From Mycobacterium szulgai (GTDB lineage Bacteria > Actinomycetota > Actinomycetes > Mycobacteriales > Mycobacteriaceae), in assembly GCF_002116635.1 (NCBI RefSeq), contig NZ_LQPW01000067.1:1-33455 (forward strand): 33,455 nt of DNA, given 5' to 3'. Shown here piece by piece: positions 1 to 7,640 of the stretch; positions within the stretch are counted from its first letter, which is position 1, and every line of letters starts with the position of its first letter. A program made the position numbers and the translations under genes. The notes beneath the pieces were generated by a model. It was given only the letters and a program-made list of their open reading frames with translations, was not told the origin of the DNA and searched no databases.

Positions 1-1448
1 CCGGTGGGCTGGGCGGGGCCGGCGCGGTCGGCGGCAACGGCGGCGTCGGCGCGACGGTGTTCGGCGACGGTGGGATCGGCGGGCAGGGCGGGCCCGCGGT
101 GTCGGGCGTCCTCGGTGGGCTGCCGGGCAAGGGCGGAGACGGCGGCAGCGCGGTTTGGATCGGTTCCGGCGGTGCCGGTGGCCAAGGCGGTACCGGCTTG
201 ACCGGGGCACCTGGCCAAGCGCCGGGTGCCCCGGTCGGGTCCGGTACGAACGGGCCCAACCAGATCGGCAACGGAAACCAGACCGGCACCGCGGGCGGCA
301 ACGGCGTCGACGGTACGGCTGGCACCAACGAGAGCGGCGGCACCGGCGGGATCGGCGGAACCGGGCAATCCCTGGACGGCAACAACGGCACAGGCGGTGC
401 CGGCGGCGACGGCGGAAAGGCCGGCACGGCCGGTGGCAGTGGCGGCAACGGCGGCAGTGGCGGCACCGGAGAAACCAGCGGCAGTGCCGGCGGCACTGCG
501 ACCGGTGGTAACGGCGGGCAAGGTCAGCCCGGTTCGGTGGCCGGTGGAAACGGCGGTGACGGCGGCGCGGGCGGCCTGGGCCACAACACGGGCAACGGTG
601 ACGCCAACGGCGGCACCGGTGCAAACGGTGCCGCCGCCAGCACCGTCGTCGGCGCGAACGGCGGCGCCGGGGGCACCGGCGGTGCCGGCGGCAACGGCGG
701 ACACGGCGGAATGTTCATCGGCAATGGCGGGGCCGGCGGAGCCGGTGGCACCGGCGGCACCGGCGGTACCGGCGCGGCCGGCTTCGACGGCGGTAACGGC
801 GGTTCGGGCGGGGCAGCCATGGCTGACGGCACCGGCAAAGCCATTGGCGGCGACAGTGGATCCGCTGCGGCCGCTGGCAGCAACGGCGGGATCGGTGGTG
901 TCGGTGGCACCGGTGGTGTCGGCGGCAACGGCGGCGCGGCCGGGTCCTTCATCGGCATCGGCGGCGCCGGCGGCGCCGGTGGTCAGGGCGGCATCGGCGG
1001 GGTAGGCGGCATCGGTGGCGCCGGCGGCAGCGGTGGTTCCGGCGGCGCGGCGATTAGCGCCGGCGGCATCGCGACGGCCGCTAGCGGCAAGAACGGCCTG
1101 ATCGGTCTTGACGGCGGTGCCGGGGGTGCCGGGGGTGCCGGAGGCACCGGCGTGGGCGGCGGCGGTGCCGGCGGTCTGATCGGCTGGGCCGGCGCGGCCG
1201 GTCCTGTCGGCGGCGGCGGTACCGGTGGTATGGGCGGCCAGGGCGGAGCCGGCGGCAGCGGCGGCAACGGCGGCAACGCTACGGGCATCACCGGCAGTAC
1301 GGCCGGCACGGGCGGCAATTTCGCGCTGGGCGGCCAGGGTGGAGCCGGCGGTGCACCAGGCGGGCCGGGCGGTGGCACCGGCAATACGGGTCTGTTGGGC
1401 GTTCCGGGCAACCCCGGCAAGACTGGGATCGTCACCATCGTCCCGTGA
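1..1448 (+). CDS. PE_PGRS family protein, 3' part (start outside window)
   Basis: The reading frame is open from base 3 to the TGA at 1446-1448 and encodes about 480 residues made almost wholly of Gly-Gly-Ala and Gly-Gly-Asn type repeats. This is the PGRS domain of mycobacterial PE_PGRS proteins. The N-terminal PE domain lies upstream of the window. The repeats run to about residue 470, then a short tail (GKTGIVTIVP) ends the protein, with no added globular C-terminal domain. The family is surface-exposed or secreted, usually through ESX-5; a specific function cannot be read from the repeats. Long open frames on the opposite strand here are by-products of the GC-rich repeats. The next gene starts 18 bases downstream on the same strand but belongs to an unrelated function. 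Confidence 0.93.
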   Translation, partial: GGLGGAGAVGGNGGVGATVFGDGGIGGQGGPAVSGVLGGLPGKGGDGGSAVWIGSGGAGGQGGTGLTGAPGQAPGAPVGSGTNGPNQIGNGNQTGTAGGNGVDGTAGTNESGGTGGIGGTGQSLDGNNGTGGAGGDGGKAGTAGGSGGNGGSGGTGETSGSAGGTATGGNGGQGQPGSVAGGNGGDGGAGGLGHNTGNGDANGGTGANGAAASTVVGANGGAGGTGGAGGNGGHGGMFIGNGGAGGAGGTGGTGGTGAAGFDGGNGGSGGAAMADGTGKAIGGDSGSAAAAGSNGGIGGVGGTGGVGGNGGAAGSFIGIGGAGGAGGQGGIGGVGGIGGAGGSGGSGGAAISAGGIATAASGKNGLIGLDGGAGGAGGAGGTGVGGGGAGGLIGWAGAAGPVGGGGTGGMGGQGGAGGSGGNGGNATGITGSTAGTGGNFALGGQGGAGGAPGGPGGGTGNTGLLGVPGNPGKTGIVTIVP

Positions 1449-1466
1449 CGCCCGTCCAGGCTTGAC

Positions 1467-2270
1467 ATGCCAGCGAAGAAGAAGCGCGCCGCCGAGGCGC
1501 CGGCTGGCGATTCGCTTGCGCCGCAATACCCGATCGAATCGGTCGACAATGCACTCAAGCTGTTGCTGCTGTTGGGCGAGCAGCCGCGGATCCGGTTGAG
1601 CGAGGCCACCCGGTATCTGGGAGTGGCCTCGTCAACCGCGCACCGGCTGCTGGCGATGCTGACCTACCGGGGGTTCGTTCGGCAAGATCCGGTGTCCAAG
1701 GCGTATCTGCCCGGGCCGGCGCTAACGGGTGTGGCGTTTGCCATCTTCGGCCGCATCGACATTCAGGGCACCGCGCTGCCGGTCATGCGGCGGCTCAGCG
1801 AAACGTTGCGGGAAACCATTCACCTCGGCTTGCTCGACGGCGCCGGTGTCCGGTTTATCGCCGCAGTCGAGGGCCCGGCCGCGGTGCGGGTGGCCTCCCG
1901 GCTGGGCCGCACCGTGCCCGCGCATTGCACCTCCACCGGCAAGGTGCTGCTGTCCCAGCTGCCCGAAGCCGAACTGCGCCAACTACTTCCGCGTGCCAAC
2001 CTGCAGCGCATCACCGCGCACTCGATCGGCACACGCGCCGAGCTGGAGGCCGAGCTCGCCGCGATTCGCAAGCGTGGCTATGCCGTCAACCGCGAAGAGA
2101 GCGAGGAGGGCGTGGCCTCGGTGGCCGTCGCCATCCCCAGCCGCGCACCGGGACTGCGGCTTGCGCTCAACGCGGCGGCGCCGGTGAACCGATTGGACAG
2201 CTCGCAATATCCGGCGATCGCGACCGCACTTATCGAGGCGGCCAAGGAGATTGGCGATCAGCTGGGTTAG
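1467..2270 (+). CDS. IclR-family transcriptional regulator
   Basis: This 267-residue protein has the IclR layout. A winged helix-turn-helix at about residues 25-90 contains LSEATRYLGVASSTAHRLL. It is followed by an effector-binding domain (about 95-265) with the family's CTSTGKVLLSQL segment and the late ESEEGVASVAVAI segment. IclR proteins commonly control aromatic-acid catabolism; PcaR, PobR and the phthalate regulators are examples. It faces the dioxygenase operon tail to tail and its TAG stop overlaps the aldolase stop (2267-2270). The likely role, inferred from context, is control of the dioxygenase operon or of pcaHGB in response to an aromatic acid. I chose ATG 1467 because it begins a typical basic leader (MPAKKKRA) before the winged helix. 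No promoter is evident in the 18 bases after the PE_PGRS gene. Confidence 0.9.
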   Translation: MPAKKKRAAEAPAGDSLAPQYPIESVDNALKLLLLLGEQPRIRLSEATRYLGVASSTAHRLLAMLTYRGFVRQDPVSKAYLPGPALTGVAFAIFGRIDIQGTALPVMRRLSETLRETIHLGLLDGAGVRFIAAVEGPAAVRVASRLGRTVPAHCTSTGKVLLSQLPEAELRQLLPRANLQRITAHSIGTRAELEAELAAIRKRGYAVNREESEEGVASVAVAIPSRAPGLRLALNAAAPVNRLDSSQYPAIATALIEAAKEIGDQLG

Positions 2271-2998
2271 TCACCCAGCCGGGCGACTTCGTGCCGCCAG
2301 GCCGCCGCGACGTTGAACCCAGACCCCAGGTCCGGCAGGTCAGCCCAGTCGGCCCCGTCGATATCGCGCAACGTCCCGCCGGCGGCGCACACCCGCAGGG
2401 ACATCTGGGCCAGTTGGTCGACGGCGATCGCCTGCAACACCGACTGCTCTACCGTGCCGGCGGCGCTGGTGATGCCATGGCCCCGGCAGATGACCACCGC
2501 TGCCTCGCCCATCGCCGCCACCATTTCCTTACCCAGCAAGGAGTTTCGGATCAGTACGGCGCGTTCGTAAACGGGCACGCCGCCGCGGGCCAGCCAGGCG
2601 CCGGGAATGTCGTAGGCGCCGTAGATGGGCCGAAGCTCGATGCCGGCCAGATCCGCGGCGACAACGGCCGGCGGATGCAGGTGGGCGACGGCCCGATGAC
2701 GCCGATGTTGCTGCGCGGCGAGCAGGGTTTCGGCGTGGATGGGCAGTTCGTTCGGCACCCGGTAGCCGTCGAGTTCGCCTGCCGCACCGGCCTTCCCGTC
2801 GAAGGTGACGAGCCGAATGTCGTCGGGGCGGGTGTACGCCACGCCGGTATCGGTATCGCTGCGGCACCGGATGAGCAGATGCTCGTCGTCGATCCGCAGA
2901 CTCAGATGGCCCAGGATGCCGTCCACCAAACCGCGGGCCGCGGCGATCCGGCAACCTTGGGCCACCAGGGCCCGCTGCTGGGCCAGCGGGTCCGTCAC
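2267..2998 (-). CDS. class II aldolase/adducin-family protein, candidate dihydroxy-aromatic-acid decarboxylase
   Basis: This 243-residue protein has the class II aldolase/adducin fold. The metal-binding motif HLHPP gives H106 and H108, a third histidine (H174) lies in RGHGITS, and an acidic residue (E85, NELPIH) sits where the catalytic acid usually is. The family includes fuculose-phosphate aldolase and the actinobacterial 3,4-dihydroxyphthalate decarboxylases (PhtC type). Behind a dioxygenase and a dihydrodiol dehydrogenase, the decarboxylase role is the better guess: it would remove a ring carboxylate and give protocatechuate for PcaHG. It is the last gene of the operon. The start is a GTG overlapping the dehydrogenase stop (GTGA at 2995-2998), so translation is probably coupled. 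A sugar-type aldolase cannot be ruled out from sequence alone. Confidence 0.82.
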   Translation of the reverse strand: MTDPLAQQRALVAQGCRIAAARGLVDGILGHLSLRIDDEHLLIRCRSDTDTGVAYTRPDDIRLVTFDGKAGAAGELDGYRVPNELPIHAETLLAAQQHRRHRAVAHLHPPAVVAADLAGIELRPIYGAYDIPGAWLARGGVPVYERAVLIRNSLLGKEMVAAMGEAAVVICRGHGITSAAGTVEQSVLQAIAVDQLAQMSLRVCAAGGTLRDIDGADWADLPDLGSGFNVAAAWRHEVARLGD

Positions 2999-3795
2999 GT
3001 GGACCTCGGTGTGCCCAGGCGAAATCCACCGTCGGGGTGGATGGTCTCACCGGTGATGCCGCGGGACCGATCGGCGGCCAAGTAGACATAGCTCCACGCA
3101 TGGTCTTCGCCGGACAGCGCAACGTGCAGTGGTGTGCGTGCGGCCATATCCGTTGCGCGGTTCGGCGTTTCGTCGAGTCGGATGTCTGCTGAACCCAGAC
3201 TGACCATGCCACGCAGATCCGTGTTCAGCGTTCCGCCGGGCGCCACGCCGTTGACCCGGATCTGCGGGGCCAGTTCGTGCGCCAGGGCCGCTACCAGCCC
3301 GCGTACGGCGAATTTCGACGACACGTACAGCACGCCGCCACGGCCCGGGTAGTACGACGACGCCGACTCGGTCAGCACGAGGGAGGCTCCCGTCGACTCG
3401 CGCAGCGCCGGGAGCGCGGCCTTGACCGAGTGCAGCTGGGTGAGCACGTTGGTGCGGAACATCTCGTCGAAAGCGGGGGACAGGTCGTCGGCACCGATGT
3501 CGGCGATTCCCCGGTAGAAGTCGAATACGCCGACGCAGTTGACCAATGTGTCGAGTCCGCCGAACTTATCCGCCGCGGTGGCGACGGCACGGTCGTTGGC
3601 GTCACGGGTAACCGCGTCACCCTCGACGACGGGCACCGCGGGCAGATCCTGGCGCAACCGCTCGCACTTGGCAAGATCCCGTTCCAGCACAGCCACTTTC
3701 GCGCCTTCGGCCAGGAAGGCGTCGACGACGGCGCGGCCGATCCCGGAACCCGCACCCACCACCAGGGCGCGCTTGCCGTCAAGCCATCCGGTCAT
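2995..3795 (-). CDS. short-chain dehydrogenase, BphB-like cis-dihydrodiol dehydrogenase
   Basis: This 266-residue SDR has the nucleotide-binding GAGSGIG at residues 14-20, an acidic residue near position 38-40 that favours NAD, NCVG in place of the usual NAG motif, and the catalytic set S144, Y157 and K161 (YVSSK). The middle and C-terminal part (LAHELAPQIRVNGVAPGG, then an SDLRG-like TDLRG and SLG) resembles the BphB/TodD group, which oxidises cis-dihydrodiols to catechols. It would therefore re-aromatise the product of the dioxygenase encoded upstream. ATG 3795 lies 17 bases inside the end of the preceding small gene, and its own stop overlaps the aldolase start, so it sits in a coupled operon. 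The exact diol substrate is not shown by the sequence. Confidence 0.88.
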   Translation of the reverse strand: MTGWLDGKRALVVGAGSGIGRAVVDAFLAEGAKVAVLERDLAKCERLRQDLPAVPVVEGDAVTRDANDRAVATAADKFGGLDTLVNCVGVFDFYRGIADIGADDLSPAFDEMFRTNVLTQLHSVKAALPALRESTGASLVLTESASSYYPGRGGVLYVSSKFAVRGLVAALAHELAPQIRVNGVAPGGTLNTDLRGMVSLGSADIRLDETPNRATDMAARTPLHVALSGEDHAWSYVYLAADRSRGITGETIHPDGGFRLGTPRST

Positions 3796-4057
3796 CGTGG
3801 CCTTCCGGTTCGTCGGGCAGTAGCGGCGCGTACGAATTGCCCACCATGGCCGCCAGCGTACGGGGGTTCTGCCAGGTGAGCGCTTCCACTTCCAGCGCGT
3901 CCAGGCTGATCCATTGCCCGGTTCTGGGTGCGGTGATCAGCAGCCGAGACCCGTTGCGAGTGTCTACCCGGCGCACCACTACTTCGGTGAATTCGTTGGC
4001 GACGGTGACGGCTTGGCCAACTGCACCTTCCAGCAACCGCGCCAGCTCGTCACTCAT
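3779..4057 (-). CDS. small conserved-looking protein of unknown function in the dioxygenase operon
   Basis: This 92-residue protein starts at ATG 4057, which overlaps the stop of the beta-subunit gene (ATGA at 4054-4057). It overlaps the dehydrogenase start by 17 bases. It is rich in beta-type segments (TEVVVRRVDTRNGSRLLITA, then TGQWISLDALEVEALTWQ) and has an acidic, proline-rich end (LLPDEPEGHDD). It has no cysteine, so it is not a ferredoxin or Rieske protein, and no Rossmann motif, so it is not a dehydrogenase. It has no membrane segment or signal peptide. Its fixed place between the dioxygenase and dehydrogenase genes suggests a dioxygenase-associated role, such as an assembly or accessory subunit. 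That is inference; I do not recognise the family with certainty. Confidence 0.75.
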   Translation of the reverse strand: MSDELARLLEGAVGQAVTVANEFTEVVVRRVDTRNGSRLLITAPRTGQWISLDALEVEALTWQNPRTLAAMVGNSYAPLLPDEPEGHDDRMA

Positions 4058-4584
4058 AAGAACACCGCCAGGTTCTGCATCCGCAATACAGACTCGTCGG
4101 CAATGATATTGCGGCGAGCCAACTTCCATGCCCCGTCGCACCTGCGCAGTACGTCCTCGCGGCCGCAGGATACCAACGCGCTCTCGTTGACGTCGCCGCG
4201 ACTGCGGAACAACAGTTCGGCCGATTCGACCCAAAGGTCTTCGGAACCCTCAACCTCAAACGTGCGCACGTTGGTGATGAAGTGGCGCAGCCGAGACGGC
4301 GGGTCCTCGGTCCAGGCGTGCTCGGTGGCAAATCGCGCCACCCGTTGGCTCAGCGAGTACTTGTCTTCGTCGAAATGAGCCATGCCCGGCCCCCTTGCCG
4401 GTGCGGTATCGAACCCGGCGCCCCGTGCGGTGGTGACCCGAACCGGCATGACGTACCGAATGTCATCGGTCAGGGTATCCAGCCACTCCTCGTAGCGCTG
4501 TGCGTCCAGCAGGTAGGCCTCGTCGACCAGGAACTGGTGGGCGTCCAAATGCCGAATGTCGTTGAACCGGAGCGGATTTCTCAT
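4054..4584 (-). CDS. aromatic ring-hydroxylating dioxygenase, beta (small) subunit
   Basis: This 176-residue protein matches the beta-subunit family, which has an NTF2/SnoaL-like fold. The N-terminal part (DAHQFLVDEAYLLDAQRYEEW) is followed by DIRYVMPVRVT, the central RVARFATEHAWTEDPPSR and RHFITNV, and the late ESAELLFRSRGD. Beta subunits are structural partners of the Rieske alpha subunit in alpha3beta3 oxygenases. The start is set by the four-base overlap with the alpha-subunit stop (ATGA at 4581-4584). A longer frame reading further into the alpha gene is possible but has no conserved sequence. Its order directly after the alpha subunit is the usual one. Confidence 0.92.
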   Translation of the reverse strand: MRNPLRFNDIRHLDAHQFLVDEAYLLDAQRYEEWLDTLTDDIRYVMPVRVTTARGAGFDTAPARGPGMAHFDEDKYSLSQRVARFATEHAWTEDPPSRLRHFITNVRTFEVEGSEDLWVESAELLFRSRGDVNESALVSCGREDVLRRCDGAWKLARRNIIADESVLRMQNLAVFL

Positions 4585-5906
4585 GTCGTGACCGCCGACT
4601 CGAGGTGTTGCGCCCACAACTTGAGCAGCTCGCGCTGGTTGTATTCGTTGTAGCCGACCTGGGCGCGTCCGGGCCCGTGGAAGGACTCCGCGGACAGTTC
4701 CGGGCTGACCGGCCGGTCGTCGTGAAGCAACCCCATCCGGCTGTTGAGCAACAGCCGGCGGGCCATCGAGCCGCCCGCGGTGGTGGTCAGCGACACCCAG
4801 TTCTCCACGTCGTCCTGTTCGAACATGCCGGTCGACCCGAAGCACATCAAATAGGCCTTATAGGAATCCCTTTTGAATTGCTCGGGTGCGGCGGCGTCGA
4901 CTCCGAACCACGAGCACACCTCGGTTTCGTTCGCGCTGATGGGCTGCCACTGCCGAATCGAGATGAACGGCAATACTTGCTCGCTCTCGGGGAGCTTGGG
5001 CCAGTTGTGCACGAAGCTCAGGTTGGGAAAGCAGGTGGCGGCCGAGATCATGAAGCCGTCCTCGCCGACGACCCTTTGTTGCCGCGGTGTCCAGACATCT
5101 TTGATCCGGCCGATCATCTCGTCGGGGTAACCGACGTAACGCATGCGCTCCTCGAAGCCGCCGGGGGGCAGCTTGTAAGTTGTTCCGCCGCCGCAGCCGG
5201 CCCAGTAGGTGGCGCCGTCCTTGCGCTTTTGCGCCTTCGGCTCGCGGAACAGGCCGATCTCGACGATGGATGCGTGCGTGTGCGGCGTGTGGTACATGTC
5301 GCCGGCGAAATTCTCCGCGCCGATCTTCCAATTCGCCTTGATGCGCCAGCGTTGCGGCCCACGCAGCTGCAGGCCTTGTGTGCTTTGCTTCGTGTAGTAG
5401 TCCAGATAGAACCGGAAGTCGCCGAGGAAATCGGCCAGGGGCTCGGCGTTGGGGTCCAGGTTGACGAAGATCAGGCCGTTGTAATTTCCCAAATTCGGTG
5501 CGGGAAGCAAACTTTGGTTCTTGGTGAACCCCTCCTCGCCACCGTAGGCATCGCGGTGAAACGGCAAACCGGTCAGCCGGCCGTCGTTGCGGTAGGTCCA
5601 GCCGTGATACGGGCAGCGGAAGTTGGAGGCGTTGCCCATCTCGGCTCGGCAGACCTGCATGCCCCGGTGCAGGCACATATTGAAAAATGCCTGCACCTCG
5701 CCGTTGGAGTCGCGGGCGATGATGAACGAATCCTCGAGGACGCGCCGCACTACATAGTCGCCGTCCTGCGGGATTTCGGATTCGTGGGCGACGAACATCC
5801 ATGTCCGGCTGAACAGCCGTTCCTTTTCCAGCGCGAACAGCTCGGTGTCGTTGTAGATGTACGCCGGAATCATGCCCTGGCGCACGTTGCTGAAGACGTC
5901 TGTCAC
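4581..5906 (-). CDS. aromatic ring-hydroxylating dioxygenase, alpha subunit (Rieske non-heme iron oxygenase)
   Basis: This 441-residue oxygenase alpha subunit has a Rieske centre C-x-H-x17-C-x2-H at C78, H80, C98 and H101. Its mononuclear iron site sits in ENFAGDMYHTPHTH, with bridging D203 and ligands H206 and H211; the third ligand is an aspartate at 365 or 366 (FEQDDVENW). Length and motifs fit the NahA/BphA/NidA/phthalate 3,4-dioxygenase group. Such enzymes insert both atoms of O2 into an aromatic ring to give a cis-dihydrodiol. It is the first gene of a five-gene minus-strand operon and starts at a GTG (5906). No ferredoxin or reductase gene lies nearby, so electrons must come from partners encoded elsewhere. 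The substrate is inferred to be a carboxylated aromatic because of the downstream aldolase-like gene and the neighbouring pca genes. Confidence 0.94.
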   Translation of the reverse strand: MTDVFSNVRQGMIPAYIYNDTELFALEKERLFSRTWMFVAHESEIPQDGDYVVRRVLEDSFIIARDSNGEVQAFFNMCLHRGMQVCRAEMGNASNFRCPYHGWTYRNDGRLTGLPFHRDAYGGEEGFTKNQSLLPAPNLGNYNGLIFVNLDPNAEPLADFLGDFRFYLDYYTKQSTQGLQLRGPQRWRIKANWKIGAENFAGDMYHTPHTHASIVEIGLFREPKAQKRKDGATYWAGCGGGTTYKLPPGGFEERMRYVGYPDEMIGRIKDVWTPRQQRVVGEDGFMISAATCFPNLSFVHNWPKLPESEQVLPFISIRQWQPISANETEVCSWFGVDAAAPEQFKRDSYKAYLMCFGSTGMFEQDDVENWVSLTTTAGGSMARRLLLNSRMGLLHDDRPVSPELSAESFHGPGRAQVGYNEYNQRELLKLWAQHLESAVTT

Positions 5907-5917
5907 TGAACCTACAT

Positions 5918-5952
5918 TCTGTATTACAGAGGATAATTCTGTCTACCAGAAT
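5918..5952 (-). promoter_or_regulatory. two adjacent palindromes at the dioxygenase operon promoter
   Basis: TCTGTATTACAGA (5918-5930) is a perfect 13-base palindrome. ATTCTG and CAGAAT (5936-5941 and 5947-5952) form a second with a five-base centre. Their centres are about 20 bases apart, two helical turns. A possible minus-strand -10 (TATCCT, 5935-5930) lies between them, so one palindrome would cover the start of transcription and the other the region behind it. This fits a dimeric repressor or an IclR-type regulator bound at paired sites. The IclR protein at 1467 is the obvious candidate, but nothing in the sequence proves it. Confidence 0.55.
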
Positions 5953-6055
5953 CCAGCATCGGGCTATCGCCGGTCAACAGCGTCGTTGAGCACACGGCTC
6001 TCCCACAGGAGTCTTTCGCCGTATTCACAGTCAGTTCACACCGAGTACTCACCGT

Positions 6056-6098
6056 CTGGACGCAATTCGCGTGGTTAACGTGGTCACGTTGTGTCCAG
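6056..6098. promoter_or_regulatory. nested inverted repeats upstream of the DUF2231-Rieske gene
   Basis: The outer arms CTGGACGCAA (6056-6065) and TTGTGTCCAG (6089-6098) pair with one mismatch. Overlapping the right arm is a perfect palindrome AACGTG-GT-CACGTT (6077-6090). A TANNNT-type -10 (TAACGT, 6076-6081) lies inside. This is probably an operator for the gene starting at 6180, or a leader structure. The rest of the 273-base gap between the dioxygenase and this gene (5907-6179) shows no coding frame that I can support. Confidence 0.4.
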
Positions 6099-6179
6099 TG
6101 CGTGTGTGTGAGCGTGCTCATGGGAGTAAGGGCGCTCATCGCGGGCAGACGGTCTGACTTGGGGAAGGGCGCTGGTGCC

Positions 6180-7154
6180 ATGGTTGATCGCTCAGTGAAG
6201 GGGCAGCCAAAGCGATTGGGATCGCGAGTCATCGCGGCGATCGCACGTCAGGAGTGGCTGGATAGGCCCAGCTACCGATTCGAACACGTTCTCGCGTACG
6301 GCTTCAACGCACTCGGTGGCGCGCGCGATCGCGTCACGAATGTGCTCAACGGGGTTTGGCTGGGCCATCCGGTGCATCCCCCGCTGGCGTCACTGGCCAG
6401 TGGAGCGCTCGGTACGGCGGTGGCGCTGGATGCCATGAGCCTGCTGCCCGGCCAAAGTAAGACCGAGGCCCGGGACGCGGCGCGAATCGCCTCGCGGGCG
6501 CTGGGTGTAGGGATTCTGGCCAGCGTGGGGGCGGCGGTCACCGGCGTCACGGACTGGCAGCACACCCACCGGGGCGACCGCCGGGTGGGGCTGGTGCACG
6601 GGGTGGTCAACTCGGCCGCGACAGCGCTCTACACGCTGTCCTGGCTGGACCGGCGGCGGGGCCGTCACATGCGCGGAATCGCAACCAGCGCAATCGGTTA
6701 CGGCGTTACGATGGCCGGCAGCTACCTGGGCGGTGCGCTGGTGTTCGAGTCCGGCATCGGAATCGACCAGTCGGGCGAGCGGCTTCGTACCACGGAGTGG
6801 ACGCCGGTGCTGCCGGTCACCTCCCTGCTGGACGGCAAGCCGCAGCGCGTCGAGGTCGACGGGGTGGGGCTGGTGGTGTGCCAGACCAACCCCGGCGAGG
6901 TTTCCGCCTTCGGCGAGTTCTGCCCGCACCTGGCGGCGCCCATGGCCGACGGCTGGGTCGATCGCGGCCGCATCGTGTGTCCATGGCACGGCTCGCGGTT
7001 CGCGCTCGAGTCCGGGGAGGTGTTGCGCGGCCCGTCGGCGATGCCGCTGCCGTGCTACGAGGCCCGGTTGGTCGACGGAATGATCGAAGTGCGCTCTGAC
7101 GGACAACCTGCGATTGCGGCGGGGAGCGCCGCGGGAAACGGAGTAAGCAAGTGA
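6180..7154 (+). CDS. membrane protein with DUF2231 domain fused to a C-terminal Rieske [2Fe-2S] domain
   Basis: This 324-residue protein has two parts. Residues about 55-190 form a multi-pass membrane domain of the DUF2231 type, with the hallmark HPVHPPLASLASGALG and several later hydrophobic helices. Residues about 210-310 form a Rieske ferredoxin-like domain with CPHLAAP and CPWHGSRF, a C-x-H-x16-C-x2-H cluster site. It may pass electrons at the membrane; the partner is unknown. I chose ATG 6180 because a purine-rich GGGGAAGGG stands about ten bases before it and the extra upstream residues look non-coding. The next gene overlaps by four bases (GTGA). It lies between the dioxygenase and pca genes, but Rieske ferredoxins serving dioxygenases are normally soluble, so a direct link is uncertain. 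Confidence 0.85.
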   Translation: MVDRSVKGQPKRLGSRVIAAIARQEWLDRPSYRFEHVLAYGFNALGGARDRVTNVLNGVWLGHPVHPPLASLASGALGTAVALDAMSLLPGQSKTEARDAARIASRALGVGILASVGAAVTGVTDWQHTHRGDRRVGLVHGVVNSAATALYTLSWLDRRRGRHMRGIATSAIGYGVTMAGSYLGGALVFESGIGIDQSGERLRTTEWTPVLPVTSLLDGKPQRVEVDGVGLVVCQTNPGEVSAFGEFCPHLAAPMADGWVDRGRIVCPWHGSRFALESGEVLRGPSAMPLPCYEARLVDGMIEVRSDGQPAIAAGSAAGNGVSK

Positions 7155-7636
7155 ACGCCTACGAAGTGCTCAAAGACCACCACGTCGTGATCAAGGGCTA
7201 CGGCCGCAAGGTAAGCGAAGCCCCGGTGAACAGCGAAGAGCGGCACTCCCTCTTCGACGAGATGCTCGTCGAGCTGGACATCCACTTCCGCATCGAGGAC
7301 GACCTGTACTACCCGGCGCTGGCGGCCGCCAGCGAATTGATCGCGGTCGCCCACGCCGAGCATCGCCAGGTGGTCGACCAGCTCGGGGTGCTGCTGCGCA
7401 CCCCGCAGAGCGCGCCGGGATATGAGGACGAGTGGAACACGTTCAAGACCGTCCTCGAGGCACACGCCGACGAGGAGGAACGCGACATGATTCCCGTTCC
7501 GCCCTCGGTGAAGATCACCGACGCCGAGCTCGAGGAGCTGGGCGACAAGATGGCCGCCCGGATCGAGCAGTTGCGCGGGTCCACCTGGCACAAGCTGCGG
7601 ACCAAGGGGAAGTCTGCGCTGCTGCGCGGGATCTGA
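7151..7636 (+). CDS. hemerythrin-like HHE domain protein
   Basis: This 161-residue helical protein has the HHE cation-binding pattern: LKDHH near the N-terminus, IHFRIEDDLYYPAL around residue 43, HAEHRQVVDQL near 74, and EAHADEEERDMIP near 107. Together these give the His/Glu ligands of a di-iron four-helix bundle. Such proteins bind O2 or NO or sense iron and redox state; in mycobacteria some affect peroxide response. The GTG start overlaps the stop of the DUF2231-Rieske gene, so the two are probably made together as an iron-dependent redox pair. The basic C-terminus (WHKLRTKGKSALL) is outside the metal site. It converges on the methyltransferase gene, with four bases between the stops. Confidence 0.88.
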   Translation: MNAYEVLKDHHVVIKGYGRKVSEAPVNSEERHSLFDEMLVELDIHFRIEDDLYYPALAAASELIAVAHAEHRQVVDQLGVLLRTPQSAPGYEDEWNTFKTVLEAHADEEERDMIPVPPSVKITDAELEELGDKMAARIEQLRGSTWHKLRTKGKSALLRGI

Positions 7637-7640
7637 CTCC

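Noticed and set aside
524..958. Proline-rich open frame on the minus strand within the PE_PGRS gene
   Set aside because: It is the antisense reading of Gly-rich repeats, which gives Pro-rich nonsense; no start signal or family resemblance.
57..1448. Repeat array that might be taken for a CRISPR or tandem repeat locus
   Set aside because: Repeats are codon-periodic, irregular and in one open frame, as in PGRS domains; no constant repeat with unique spacers.
1925..3085. 386-codon plus-strand frame across the IclR and aldolase genes
   Set aside because: It runs antisense to a clear aldolase gene and out of frame with IclR; no recognisable motif.
3779..4057. Ferredoxin component of the dioxygenase
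   Set aside because: The protein has no cysteine at all.
4605..5909. 434-codon plus-strand frame opposite the dioxygenase alpha subunit
   Set aside because: Antisense shadow of a gene with all Rieske and iron-site residues intact.
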